A stretch of 64,000 nt of DNA from Nannocystis sp. RBIL2 (lineage in GTDB: Bacteria > Myxococcota_A > Polyangia > Nannocystales > Nannocystaceae): NCBI RefSeq assembly GCF_026626745.1, contig NZ_JAPNJW010000002.1:2070151-2134150 (forward strand), in the 5' to 3' direction. The notes under the pieces are model-generated. The model made no database searches. It was not told where the DNA came from and was given only the letters and a program-made list of their open reading frames with translations. Of the stretch, positions 50,014 through 59,112 are shown in pieces. The position numbers were made by a program, and so were the translations under genes. Each line of letters starts with the position of its first letter. The stretch's first letter is position 1.

Positions 50014-52008
50014 GTGACGCCCGCGACCGCCGAAGCCCCCCACAGCGACCTCGCCACCGCCTACGAGCGCGCCTTGCAGCACCTCCGCGGCGTGCAGGCG
50101 ACCAAGGGGGCCGTCGGCGGCGAGGTGATCTGGAACCCGATGCTCGTGTGCCAGTACGTGATCGCGTGTCACGTCCTCGGGCGGCCGATCGCCCCGGTGC
50201 GGCGGCAGCGGATCCGCCTCGCCCTCGAGCGCCAGGTGCGGGACGACGGCGGCTGGGGCATGCACCCCGACAGCGACAGCTGGCTGTTCCACACCACCCT
50301 CGGTTACGTCGCCCTGCGCCTGCTCGGCCACCCGCCCGACGACCCGCTGACAGCCGGCGCGCTGCGGTGGATCCGGGCCCACGGCGGCGTCACCAAGAAC
50401 CCGACGTGGGGGCGGATCTGGCTGGCCCTCCTCGGCCTCTACCCGTGGCAGTGCGTCCAGCCGATCCTGCCCGAGATGTGGCTGCTCCCCGAGGCCACGC
50501 CGGTCCACCCGCGCCGCCTCTACTGCCACATGCGCCTGATCTACCTCGGGCTCAGCTACCTCTACGGCGCCCGCGTCCAGGCCCCCGATTCACCTGTCCT
50601 TCGGGACATCCGCGACGAGCTCTACGACGGCGCCTACGACCGCGCCCCGTTCCGCGCCCACCGCGACGACATCGCCGCCACCGACCTGTACGAAGCGCCA
50701 GGCGCCGGCCTGCGCGCCGCCTTCGCCGCCATGCGGGCGCTCGACCGCGTCGCCCCCGGCCTCGTGCGCAAGAAGGCCCTCGCCCGCGCCATCGAGCACG
50801 TCCTGTTCGAGCTGCGCAGCACCGGCAACGTCTGCCTCAGCCCCGTCAACGGCCTGCTGTTCAACCTCGCCCTCCACCACCACGACCCGTGCCACCCCGA
50901 GCGCGACGCCGCCTTCCGCGGCCTCGAGTACTGGTTCTGGGAGGACGACGTCGAGGGCGCGCGGATCTGCGGCGCCCGCAGCGACATCTGGGACACCTCG
51001 TTCCTCCTCCAGGCGCTGTGCGAGGGCCCGCAGAGCGCCACCGGCGAGGCGCTCGGGCGCAGCGCCGCTGCCTGGCTGGCGACCGCGCAGATCCGCGGCG
51101 ACATCCCCGGCGGCGCCGAGCACTACCGCGAGCCCGCCGACGGCGGCTGGGGCTTCGCCGACGAGCGCCACCCGTGGCCCGTCAGCGACTGCACCGCCGA
51201 GGCGCTCGAGGCCCTGATCCACTGCGCCGACCACGACCTGGCCCAGCCGCTCCCGCGCGATCGCCAGCTCGCCGCCGTGCGCTTCGTCCTGCGCCGGCAG
51301 AACGAGGACGGCGGGTTCGGCTCCTACGAGCCGCGCCGCGGCAGCCTCGTGCTCAAGCACTTCAACCCCGCCGAGATCTACGGCAACTGCATGCTCGAGT
51401 ACTCGTACTCCGAGTGCACCGCGAGCTGCGTCCGCGGCCTCGCCCTCGCGCGCGCCCGCCTCGGCGACGCCATCCCGCCCGGCCTGCTCGCCGACGTCGA
51501 CGCCGCAGTCGAGCGCGGCGTCGCCTTCCTCCTCGGCGCCCAGCACCCCGACGGCGGCTGGCTCGGCTTCTGGGGCATCAACTTCACCTACGGCACCTTC
51601 TTCGCCGTGCACGCCCTCCTCACCGCCGGCCTGCCGCGCAAGCACCCCGCGATCCGCCGCGCAGTCGCCTGGCTGGTGCGCCGGCAGCGGCCCGACGGCG
51701 GCTGGGGCGAGAGCTTCGAGGGCCTGCTCGACGGCCGCGACGTCCAGCTGCCCGCGCATGAGCCGAGCCTGGTCGCCCAGACCTCCTGGGCTGTCCTCAC
51801 GCTCATGGCCGCCGAGACAGCCGAAGAGGCCCCCGCGATCGAGCGCGCCATCGCCTACATCCAGGCCCGCCAGCAGTCCGACGGCAGCTGGCCGCGCGAG
51901 CGCGCCAGCGGCGTGTTCTTCAATACCGCGGTGCTCGACTACGACCTCTACCGCCAGATCTTCCCGGCTTGGGCCCTGGCCCGCCGCCTCGGCCGCGCCG
52001 CCGAGTGA
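50014..52008 (+). CDS. Oxidosqualene cyclase-like triterpene cyclase (probable sterol synthase)
   Basis: This 664-residue protein is read from GTG 50014. It shows multiple QW-type motifs (for example DDGGWGMHPD, DGGWGFADE, EDGGFGSYE, PDGGWLGFWG, PDGGWGESFE) and the catalytic motif DCTAE at 392-396. DCTAE marks oxidosqualene cyclases (lanosterol or cycloartenol synthases), whereas squalene-hopene cyclases have DDTA. Product-determining positions are mixed. The residue two before the Asp is Val (lanosterol-like), and six before it is His (cycloartenol-like). A CHMR segment at about 171 replaces the usual CHCR. A CATG-14 unit (50593) encodes SPVLRDIRD. No squalene epoxidase is adjacent. The upstream in-frame region is not cyclase-like, so GTG 50014 is preferred. 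Confidence 0.88.
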   Translation: MTPATAEAPHSDLATAYERALQHLRGVQATKGAVGGEVIWNPMLVCQYVIACHVLGRPIAPVRRQRIRLALERQVRDDGGWGMHPDSDSWLFHTTLGYVALRLLGHPPDDPLTAGALRWIRAHGGVTKNPTWGRIWLALLGLYPWQCVQPILPEMWLLPEATPVHPRRLYCHMRLIYLGLSYLYGARVQAPDSPVLRDIRDELYDGAYDRAPFRAHRDDIAATDLYEAPGAGLRAAFAAMRALDRVAPGLVRKKALARAIEHVLFELRSTGNVCLSPVNGLLFNLALHHHDPCHPERDAAFRGLEYWFWEDDVEGARICGARSDIWDTSFLLQALCEGPQSATGEALGRSAAAWLATAQIRGDIPGGAEHYREPADGGWGFADERHPWPVSDCTAEALEALIHCADHDLAQPLPRDRQLAAVRFVLRRQNEDGGFGSYEPRRGSLVLKHFNPAEIYGNCMLEYSYSECTASCVRGLALARARLGDAIPPGLLADVDAAVERGVAFLLGAQHPDGGWLGFWGINFTYGTFFAVHALLTAGLPRKHPAIRRAVAWLVRRQRPDGGWGESFEGLLDGRDVQLPAHEPSLVAQTSWAVLTLMAAETAEEAPAIERAIAYIQARQQSDGSWPRERASGVFFNTAVLDYDLYRQIFPAWALARRLGRAAE

Positions 52009-52047
52009 ACCCGGGCGGCCTCCGGCGCCGCAGCGGCGACTCGCGCA

Positions 52048-52103
52048 CATGCCTTAAAGGGCATGTTCTCGGGAACATGCTCTTTCGAACATGCCCCGGA
52101 TGC
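52048..52103. repeat. Four CATG-14 units after the cyclase gene
   Basis: Units at 52048, 52062, 52076 and 52090. Consecutive CATG pairs form near-perfect hairpins (for example CATGTTC-TCGG-GAACATG). Possible terminator for the cyclase. Confidence 0.88.
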
Positions 52104-52263
52104 GCGGTCGCCGGGCTCGCCGCCGCACGATCGCGGCCGCGAACCCCGACGCATGACGCCGCTCTCGCCCGCCGTGCGTTCGCCATGACCCCCTGCGCGC
52201 TTGCGCGGGCGACGCGCCAGTCGTCGCTCGCTCGCCGTTCCGCGCCGCGGCACAATCGCCGGC

Positions 52264-52773
52264 GTGACCGACCCCGCCGAGCTCACCCGCGCCATCGTCG
52301 ACGCCCGCGGCACCCATCGGGTCGTCTGCCGCTTCCTGGCGCGCGAGCCGACCGACGACGCCGACCTGCCGGACGACGACTTCGCCGATCTGTTGCGCGG
52401 AGAGCTGCTGTCGGCCGCGCCGGCCGCGAAGCAAGCCGACCCGTTCGCCCAGGCCCTCGCCGACCTCGCGCGGATCGTCGACCTCCCCGGACGCCCCTTC
52501 CCCTGGGTCGAGGCCGACCCCGCCGAAGCTCGCGCCAGCGTCGTCGGGCTGCTCATGCGCGGGGTCTACGACGAGGAGGCGCGCATGCCCCTCGCCACCG
52601 CCCAGGCCCTCGCCGGCCGCTTCTTCGCCGGCTTCGGCGCCGACGCCCGCTGCTTCTGGCGCGGCCACGACCACCCCTTCGGCGACGCGGTCGTGGAGCA
52701 CGTCCTCGCGGTCGTCGACCCGCGCCGCTCCGGCCTCCTGGGCCTGTTCGACGACGGGCCGCGGCGCGATTGA
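52264..52773 (+). CDS. Hypothetical protein, 169 residues
   Basis: Read from GTG 52264. It is acidic and helical, with a W-x-H rich middle (FWRGHDHPFGDAVVEHVLAVV). No signal peptide, no family recognised. It lies in a 255-bp gap region after the cyclase with no other gene; transcription could start in the preceding AT-poor stretch. Confidence 0.55.
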   Translation: MTDPAELTRAIVDARGTHRVVCRFLAREPTDDADLPDDDFADLLRGELLSAAPAAKQADPFAQALADLARIVDLPGRPFPWVEADPAEARASVVGLLMRGVYDEEARMPLATAQALAGRFFAGFGADARCFWRGHDHPFGDAVVEHVLAVVDPRRSGLLGLFDDGPRRD

Positions 52774-52774
52774 G

Positions 52775-52858
52775 CATGTCCGGAGAGGCATGCCCCTTCG
52801 AACATGCCCCTTCGAGCCTGTCCCTTCGCGCATGCCCGTCCGGACATGCCCGAAAGGC
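52775..52858. repeat. Six CATG-14 units between convergent genes
   Basis: Units at 52775, 52789, 52803, 52817, 52831 and 52845, exact register, immediately after the hypothetical gene stop and 5 bp before the apt stop (52864). Confidence 0.9.
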
Positions 52859-52863
52859 CCGCC

Positions 52864-53412
52864 TCAGAACGACAGCAGCGCCTCGACCCGCAGCGGCGCC
52901 AGCCGCTCGCGCCCCTTCAGGAAGGGCAGTTCGATCAGGAACAGGCTGGCGACCACCTCGCCGCCGAGCCGCTGGACCAGCCGCGCCGCCGCGCCCGCGG
53001 TCCCGCCGGTGGCCAGCAGGTCGTCGACCAGCAGCACGCGGTCGCCGGGCGCGATCGCGTCGGCGTGCATGTGCAGCGTGCCCTCGCCGTACTCGAGCGC
53101 GTACGCCTGCGTCACCGTGGCCGCCGGCAGCTTGCCGGGCTTGCGCGCCGGGACGAAGCCGACCTCGAGCGCGTGGGCGATCGGCATGCCGAACAGGAAC
53201 CCGCGCGACTCGACCCCGACGATGCGGTCGATCGAGCCGGCGAGGTCGGCGACCGCGTCGAGGTGGAGGCGCAGCGCCGCGGCCATGGCCGCCGGCTCGC
53301 GCAGCACCGGGGTGATGTCGCGGAACAGGATCCCCGGCGACGGGAAGTCCGGCACCGCGCGGATCAGGCTGGCCACGTCGCGCAGCGCCGCCGCGCGCTC
53401 GGCCTCGGACAT
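52864..53412 (-). CDS. apt: Adenine phosphoribosyltransferase
   Basis: This protein is 182 residues from ATG 53412; ATG 53436 would add eight. It salvages adenine to AMP using PRPP. The family core is clear: PSPGILFRDITPVL, the hood and the PRPP motif VLLVDDLLATGGTA with VESRGFLFG. The shorter start aligns better with E. coli Apt. The gene is downstream of surE (12 bp from its stop at the 53436 start), which is common for nucleotide-salvage and repair clusters. Confidence 0.92.
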   Translation of the reverse strand: MSEAERAAALRDVASLIRAVPDFPSPGILFRDITPVLREPAAMAAALRLHLDAVADLAGSIDRIVGVESRGFLFGMPIAHALEVGFVPARKPGKLPAATVTQAYALEYGEGTLHMHADAIAPGDRVLLVDDLLATGGTAGAAARLVQRLGGEVVASLFLIELPFLKGRERLAPLRVEALLSF

Positions 53413-53448
53413 GCGAAAATCGGGGCTCTCGCGCATCGTCTCGGTCCT

Positions 53449-54258
53449 CTAGTCGTCGCTCCGCGGATCGACCTGCACGGTCGTCCCGGCGAACATCGTC
53501 TGCCACGGTGTCAGGTCGGGCGCAGTGATGTCGAGGATCAGCGGGGTCACCGACACGCAGCCGCGTTTGACCGCCCAGGTGTCCTCGCCCTCGTGCTCGC
53601 CGGCGTCGCGCGGCGGCCCGCCGATCCAGAAGTAGGCCATCCCGCGCGGGTCCTGGCGGCGCTCGACCTGCTCCACGTAGGGCCGCGCGCCCAGCCGCGT
53701 CACCACGATCGGCAACCCCTCGGCCAGCACCTCCGGCGGCCCCTCCGGCGGCGGCGCGCTGTGGGAGATCCACGGGATGTTGACGTTCAGCAGGCTCAGC
53801 GACGGCTGCGCCAGCAGCATGCGGGCCAGCGTCCGCACCACCGGGATCGCCACCCGCGGCGACTCGCGCGCGTGGACCGACACCGCCATCGCCGACGCCC
53901 CGCGGATGAACCCCTCGGCGGCGCCCCCGACCGTCCCCGAGTAAAACACGTCGGAGCCGAGGTTATAGCCCGGGTTCACCCCTGACACGACCAGCGCCGG
54001 CCGGCGCTCGCACAGGTGCAGCGACGCCAGGTACACGCAGTCGACCGGCGTGCCGTTGACGCGGTGCCAGCCCGGCCGGACCTCGTCGACGCGCAGGTGC
54101 GAGTGCAGCGTGATCGCGTGCGACGAGCCGCTGCGCTCGGTCTCCGGCGCGCACACCACCACGTCGCCCAGCGGCGCCACCGCCTCGGCCAGGGCCAGGA
54201 TCCCCGGCGCGAGGATGCCGTCGTCGTTGGTGACCAGGATCAGCGGCCGTTCCGACAC
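53449..54258 (-). CDS. surE: 5'-nucleotidase SurE
   Basis: This 269-residue nucleotidase/exopolyphosphatase shows the SurE signature near the N-terminus (LVTNDDG), then GSSHAIT, NGTPVDCVYL and VSGVNPGYNLGSDVFYSGTVGGA. It dephosphorylates nucleoside monophosphates under stress. Start GTG 54258. It lies just downstream of the tRNA terminator and directly upstream of apt. Confidence 0.93.
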   Translation of the reverse strand: MSERPLILVTNDDGILAPGILALAEAVAPLGDVVVCAPETERSGSSHAITLHSHLRVDEVRPGWHRVNGTPVDCVYLASLHLCERRPALVVSGVNPGYNLGSDVFYSGTVGGAAEGFIRGASAMAVSVHARESPRVAIPVVRTLARMLLAQPSLSLLNVNIPWISHSAPPPEGPPEVLAEGLPIVVTRLGARPYVEQVERRQDPRGMAYFWIGGPPRDAGEHEGEDTWAVKRGCVSVTPLILDITAPDLTPWQTMFAGTTVQVDPRSDD

Positions 54259-54331
54259 GCCGCGCCTTGTAGCACAGACGACCCGGCGGCCCCGACGCGA
54301 AACGGCCGCGAAACGGCCGCGGAGCGCGGAC

Positions 54332-54370
54332 CAAAAAGTAAGAGCCGGCAGGGGAAACCTGTCGGCTCTT
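54332..54370 (-). terminator. Rho-independent terminator of the tRNA-Pro transcript
   Basis: On the minus strand AAGAGCCGACAGG pairs with CCTGCCGGCTCTT (one mismatch) around a short loop, followed by ACTTTTTGG. It ends transcription of the upstream tRNA before surE. Confidence 0.85.
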
Positions 54371-54377
54371 CGCGTTT

Positions 54378-54757
<380 letters not shown>

Positions 54758-55372
54758 TCACAGCGGCTCGCGGCCGGTGCGCTGCAGCAGTGGTTGCGCC
54801 TCGCCGGCCGCCGCCGCCTCGTCGATCAGCGCCCGGGCACCGCCGCGAGTGCGGATGAACTCGACCGGGTCGGCGGCAGTGTTGGCCGTCGTCTCGGTGT
54901 TCTCGACCCACGCGATCAGATCGTCGAGCGACTCGCGCAGCGCCGCCAGCGACTGCGACGCCAGGTAGCGGCTCGACGGCGGGGCCATCTCGACCGCGTC
55001 GCCGCCGAGGCGCAGCTGCTGGCGCGCCCCCGCGATCGTGAACTTCTTCGCGTACAGCAGGTGCTTGATCTTCAGCAGCGTCTCGACGTCGCGGCGCCGG
55101 TACACCCGCTGCTGCGTGCGCGACTTCTGCGGGCGGATGACCTTGAACTCGGTCTCCCAGTAGCGGAGCACGTAGGCCGGCACGCCGACGATCTGCGCCA
55201 CCTCGCCGATCTTGAAGTACAGCTTGTCGGACCCGAGGTCGGGCCCTGCAGTCGCGCTGACCTTCTTCGCCCGCGCGCGCGTGCGGGTCGGCTTGGCCTG
55301 GCCCTCGCTCGCCGCGCCGTCGCCCGCCTTGCGCCGGCTCGTCTGTCCCGCGTCCTCGTCTGCGCCGCTCAT
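54758..55372 (-). CDS. MerR-family transcriptional regulator
   Basis: This 204-residue protein has a basic, disordered N-terminus (1-45). The MerR winged helix (about 50-120) contains YFKIGEVAQIVGVPAYVLRYWE and QKSRTQQRVYRRRDVE, typical of the subgroup next to ihfA in many Proteobacteria. A C-terminal effector region with an Arg/Ala-rich helix follows. No conserved Cys for metal sensing. The gene follows ihfA by 10 bp. Confidence 0.88.
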   Translation of the reverse strand: MSGADEDAGQTSRRKAGDGAASEGQAKPTRTRARAKKVSATAGPDLGSDKLYFKIGEVAQIVGVPAYVLRYWETEFKVIRPQKSRTQQRVYRRRDVETLLKIKHLLYAKKFTIAGARQQLRLGGDAVEMAPPSSRYLASQSLAALRESLDDLIAWVENTETTANTAADPVEFIRTRGGARALIDEAAAAGEAQPLLQRTGREPL

Positions 55373-55382
55373 CGCAGTCTCG

Positions 55383-55661
55383 CTACGCGTTGAGCGCGGC
55401 CTTCAGCACGTTGCTCGGCTTGAACGTCAGCACCCTGCGCGCGTCGATCGTGATCTGCACGCCCGTCTGCGGGTTGCGGCCCGGACGCGGGTTCTTGGCG
55501 CGGACGACGAAGTTGCCGAACCCCGAGATCTTGATCTTCTCGCCCTCCGCGAGCGTGTTCTTCATCAGCTCGAACACCACCTCGACCACGTCGGCGGCCT
55601 CCTTCTTGGAGAAGCCGCCGACTTCCTCGCATACGCGCTCGATGATGTCCGCCTTCGTCAT
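55383..55661 (-). CDS. ihfA: Integration host factor alpha subunit
   Basis: This 92-residue DNA-bending protein is read from ATG 55661. It contains KISGFGNFVVRAKNPRPGRNPQTG and the beta-arm loop with ARRVLTF. This is the standard HU/IHF fold, with an N-terminus MTKADIIERVCE that fits IhfA. The MerR gene follows, the usual ihfA-merR arrangement. The larger upstream open frame is not part of the protein. Confidence 0.9.
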   Translation of the reverse strand: MTKADIIERVCEEVGGFSKKEAADVVEVVFELMKNTLAEGEKIKISGFGNFVVRAKNPRPGRNPQTGVQITIDARRVLTFKPSNVLKAALNA

Positions 55662-55917
55662 CGCCGCGGATCTTTGGCAAAATCTCGGCGCCGCGCAAGC
55701 CCGGCGGCCGTGCGTTGGCCCTAGCCCTGCGCGAGAAAAACTCAACTGCCGCGCTTGTTTGCAGCATCACATGTCGGGCACGAGCGGCGGTCCGTCCGGG
55801 CGCCGCGCCCACCCCCGTCCCGGGCTTCCTGTTCACGACTGCACGACCTCGCAGGAGCCCGTAGAACGCCGCTCCGATGGCTTGCGCCAGCGCCGGCCGC
55901 GAGCGATCATCGCGGCG

Positions 55918-57744
55918 ATGCTGCGATCTGCTTGCGCTTATGTCCTACCGTTGACAGCCGTATTGCTGGCCGCGCTGCCGCCGAACCGAGCGGACGCCTG
56001 CGGCGGCACGGTGTGTGAGCCCGGGCCTAACGCCATGCCGGTCGACCAGACCGGCGAGAACATCCTCTTCGTCATCGACCAGGGCCAGGTCGAGGTCCAC
56101 ATCCAGATCCAGTACGACCCGGACACCAACGCGCAGCAGTTCGCGTGGCTGATCCCGCTGCCCGAGGTCCCCACCTTCTCCGTCGGCAGCGAGCTCCTGT
56201 TCCAGGAGCTGCTGAACGCCACCGTCCCGACCTACGGCCTGCAGGACAACTTCGAGTTCTGCGGCGGCGACACCGACAGCTTCCCGGCCACCTCCGGCGC
56301 CAGCTTCACCGGCGACGGCACCACCGGCGACGGCACCGACACCGGCGTCATCGTCAAGAAGATCGAGACAGTCGGCGCCTTCGAGGTCGTCGTGCTCGCC
56401 GGCATGAACGCCGGCGACATCATGCAGTGGCTGGGCGACAACGGCTACCAGCAGGACCCCAACGCCGAGCCGATCTTGCAGGAGTACCTCGACGAGGGCA
56501 ACAGCGTCGTCGCCTTCAAGCTGAGCAACGACGAGGGCCTCAGCAGCATCCATCCGATCGTCCTCAACTTCGCCGAGCCCGAGGGCTGCGTCCCGATCCG
56601 CCTGACGCGGATCGCCGCCGTCGAGGACATGGACATCCGCGCCTTCAGCCTCGGCGACGGGCGGGCGATCCCCACCAACTACCGCCACGTCCTCGTCAAC
56701 CCGCTCAAGATCGACTGGCTCAACCTCGGCGCCAACTACAAGGAGGTCGTCAGCCTCGCCGTCGACGCCTTCATGGCCGAGGGCCACGCCTTCGTCACCG
56801 AGTTCGCCGGCGACAGCGGCGTCCTCAGCGTCGGCAACTTCTACTCGCCCGTGTGGAGCGCCGATCCCTTCACCGGCCTCGCCGCGGTCGACGTCATGAG
56901 CCAGCTCAACCAGCAGGGCCTGACCGACTGCAGCGACGAGTTCTTCTGTCAGTTCAACCACCCCCTGGTCCAGGGCCTGCTCGCCACCTACCTCCCGGTG
57001 CCGAACGGCATCACCGCCGAGCAGTTCTACAGCTGTCTCAGCTGCTTCGAGGCCGACATCGACCTCGGCGCCTGGGGCGACGGCAGCGGCTTCGCCAAGG
57101 ACCTGCTGGCCCGCGTGATCGAGCCGGCCGAGCACGCCAAGACGCTGGTCGACACCTGGCCGTACCTCACGCGGCTCTACACCACCATCTCGCCCAACGA
57201 GATGACCGAAGACCCGCTGTTCCTCCTGAACCCCGAGCTCCCCGACGTCCCGAACCTGCGGATCGCCCAGCGCGACATCTCGTGCGAGGACTTCTCGGTC
57301 GTCACCTTGCCCGACGGCCGTCAGGTCAACATGAACTTCGGCGACCCGTGGCCGCAGTTCCAGGACGAGATGCCGTGGGAGGAGGACGTCGACCAGATGG
57401 TCATGGACGGCATGCCGCAGCCGCTCGTCGACAACACCCCGCTCATCGACCAGCTGCTGGCCGACTGGAACCAGCAGCACCCGCCGCCGCCGCCCTCCGG
57501 CACCACCGGCGGCCCCACCACCAGCGACACCGACGGCCCCACCACCGGCCCCGACACCTCGGGCGGCAACAGCAGCAGCACCGGCACCACCTTCTACTCG
57601 ACCGAGAGCGACAGCAGCCCCAACATCGTCGGCGGCGCCGAAGGCAGCAGCTGCGCCTGCGACGGCCGCGGCGACGCCCCGACCGTCCCCTCCCTGCTGG
57701 CCCTGCTCGGCCTCCTCGCCGTCCGCCCGCGCCGGCGCCGCTGA
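55918..57744 (+). CDS. DUF2330 protein with MYXO-CTERM-like sorting tail
   Basis: This 608-residue exported protein is read from ATG 55918. A signal peptide (about 1-23) precedes ACGGTVCEPGPNAMPVDQTGENILFVID, the start of DUF2330, which covers about 25-480. A Thr/Gly/Pro linker (about 515-575) leads to a C-terminal sorting tail: SCACDGRG, a hydrophobic segment (SLLALLGLLAV) and an Arg cluster. The tail implies surface display. Family function unknown. The first hydrophobic stretch fits Sec export. Confidence 0.87.
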   Translation: MLRSACAYVLPLTAVLLAALPPNRADACGGTVCEPGPNAMPVDQTGENILFVIDQGQVEVHIQIQYDPDTNAQQFAWLIPLPEVPTFSVGSELLFQELLNATVPTYGLQDNFEFCGGDTDSFPATSGASFTGDGTTGDGTDTGVIVKKIETVGAFEVVVLAGMNAGDIMQWLGDNGYQQDPNAEPILQEYLDEGNSVVAFKLSNDEGLSSIHPIVLNFAEPEGCVPIRLTRIAAVEDMDIRAFSLGDGRAIPTNYRHVLVNPLKIDWLNLGANYKEVVSLAVDAFMAEGHAFVTEFAGDSGVLSVGNFYSPVWSADPFTGLAAVDVMSQLNQQGLTDCSDEFFCQFNHPLVQGLLATYLPVPNGITAEQFYSCLSCFEADIDLGAWGDGSGFAKDLLARVIEPAEHAKTLVDTWPYLTRLYTTISPNEMTEDPLFLLNPELPDVPNLRIAQRDISCEDFSVVTLPDGRQVNMNFGDPWPQFQDEMPWEEDVDQMVMDGMPQPLVDNTPLIDQLLADWNQQHPPPPPSGTTGGPTTSDTDGPTTGPDTSGGNSSSTGTTFYSTESDSSPNIVGGAEGSSCACDGRGDAPTVPSLLALLGLLAVRPRRRR

Positions 57745-57753
57745 ACCGAAGGA

Positions 57754-57872
57754 CATGTCGCCGAGGGCATGCTCTCCAGGGCATGTCCGAAGCGACATGT
57801 CCTTGAGGGCATCCGCGTTCGCCGCAGCTCGCCTACTGCAAAGGCATGTCCCAGGCGACATGTCCTCGAACC
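57754..57872. repeat. CATG-14 arrays after the DUF2330 gene
   Basis: Units at 57754, 57768, 57782 and 57796 (then CATC at 57810), and a second pair at 57845 and 57859. Placed immediately after the stop codon, they may terminate the gene. No other gene lies in the 313-bp gap. Confidence 0.88.
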
Positions 57873-58057
57873 CCCCCGCTCGCCTCCCGCGTCCGTGCCG
57901 CGAGGGCGATGCTCACCGGCCTCAGTCCGCGAGCGCTTCTGACCTCCGCACGAGGCCTCCTCCGTCGCGCAGGCGAGGCCCCGCCGAACTCGCGCCCGGA
58001 CGCTCCCCGGCTCTCCGCGTTCCCGCGTCCCCGGATCCCCGCGATACACTCCCGCGC

Positions 58058-59020
58058 GTGGCCCCTGCCTCGCTGAGCACGAGCACCCCTGCGATCGGCC
58101 TCCTCGTCTGGCTCGCCCTCGTCGGCGTGCGCCTCGGCGACCTCGGCGACGAGGCGACCCTCGCCGAGGTCATCGTCCTGTTCGTGGTCCTCGTCGCCGT
58201 CCCGCGGGCGCTGCTCTTCACCGCGGACATGTCCCCGAGGACATACGCCAACGCCGCCCGCCCTGCCGGCCTCGCCGGCCTCGCCGGCCTCGTCGCCGCG
58301 GTCCCGGCCTTCGCCCCTGGCCTCGACCCGGGCGTCGCCGCCGGCCTCACCGGCCCCTGGCTGCTCCTGTGCGGCCTCGCGGCCCTGCACGGCCTCCTCC
58401 GCTTCCTCAGCCGGCGCAGCCTCGCCCCCGCCGAGCTCGCCCTCGACCTCGGCCTCGTGTGGCTGCCCGGCGCCGCGGTGTGGCTGCTCGTCTACCGCGG
58501 CGACCTCGTCCTCGGCGGCTTCGGCGGCCTCGCGGCGATCCTCACCGCCGGCCACTTCCACGCCGCCGGCTTCGGCGCCCTCGTCATGGTCGGCCTGCTC
58601 GGCCGCGGCCTCGGCGATGCACCCGACTGGACGCGCCGCGTCTACCGCCTCGTCGCAGTCGTCCTGATCCTCGCCTTCCCCCTGCTCGCGGTGGGCATCG
58701 GCGCCGGCGCTCGACCGGTCGAGCTCGCCGGCGCCGGCCTCTACGTCCTCGGCCTCCCGCTCCTCGCCGGCCTGCAGCTGGTCACCGCCGCCCGCCTGCG
58801 CGATCGGCCAGCCTGGGCGCGTGTCCTTCTGGCCCTGTCCTCCGCGTCACTGTTGATCAGCACCACCCTCGCCGGCATGTACGCCGCCCAGGGCTTCTAC
58901 GGCGCCGCCGTCCCGATCCTCACGATGCTGCGCGCCCACGGCCTCGTCAACGCGCTCGGCTTCCTCGGCCTCGGCCTGCTCGCCTGGGGCGGCCTGCAGG
59001 CGCCCGCCCGCAACGACTGA
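58058..59020 (+). CDS. YndJ-like polytopic membrane protein
   Basis: This 320-residue protein is read from GTG 58058. It has about 8-9 transmembrane helices and a conserved-looking AGHFHAAGFGALVMVGLLGR motif that resembles YndJ of Bacillus, whose function is unknown. The loop TADMSPRTYANA (about 57-68) lies between transmembrane segments and is encoded by a CATG-14 unit at 58228. The stretch around 58260-58310 encodes a Gly/Leu/Ala repeat. No cofactor motif is visible. Confidence 0.7.
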   Translation: MAPASLSTSTPAIGLLVWLALVGVRLGDLGDEATLAEVIVLFVVLVAVPRALLFTADMSPRTYANAARPAGLAGLAGLVAAVPAFAPGLDPGVAAGLTGPWLLLCGLAALHGLLRFLSRRSLAPAELALDLGLVWLPGAAVWLLVYRGDLVLGGFGGLAAILTAGHFHAAGFGALVMVGLLGRGLGDAPDWTRRVYRLVAVVLILAFPLLAVGIGAGARPVELAGAGLYVLGLPLLAGLQLVTAARLRDRPAWARVLLALSSASLLISTTLAGMYAAQGFYGAAVPILTMLRAHGLVNALGFLGLGLLAWGGLQAPARND

Positions 59021-59112
59021 CGCCGACGCGCCCGATCCACATGACCGAAAAGACAGGCCGCCATCCCGACCGGCGCTCCGCACATTCGCGCCGGCCGGCA
59101 TGACGCCCTGCG

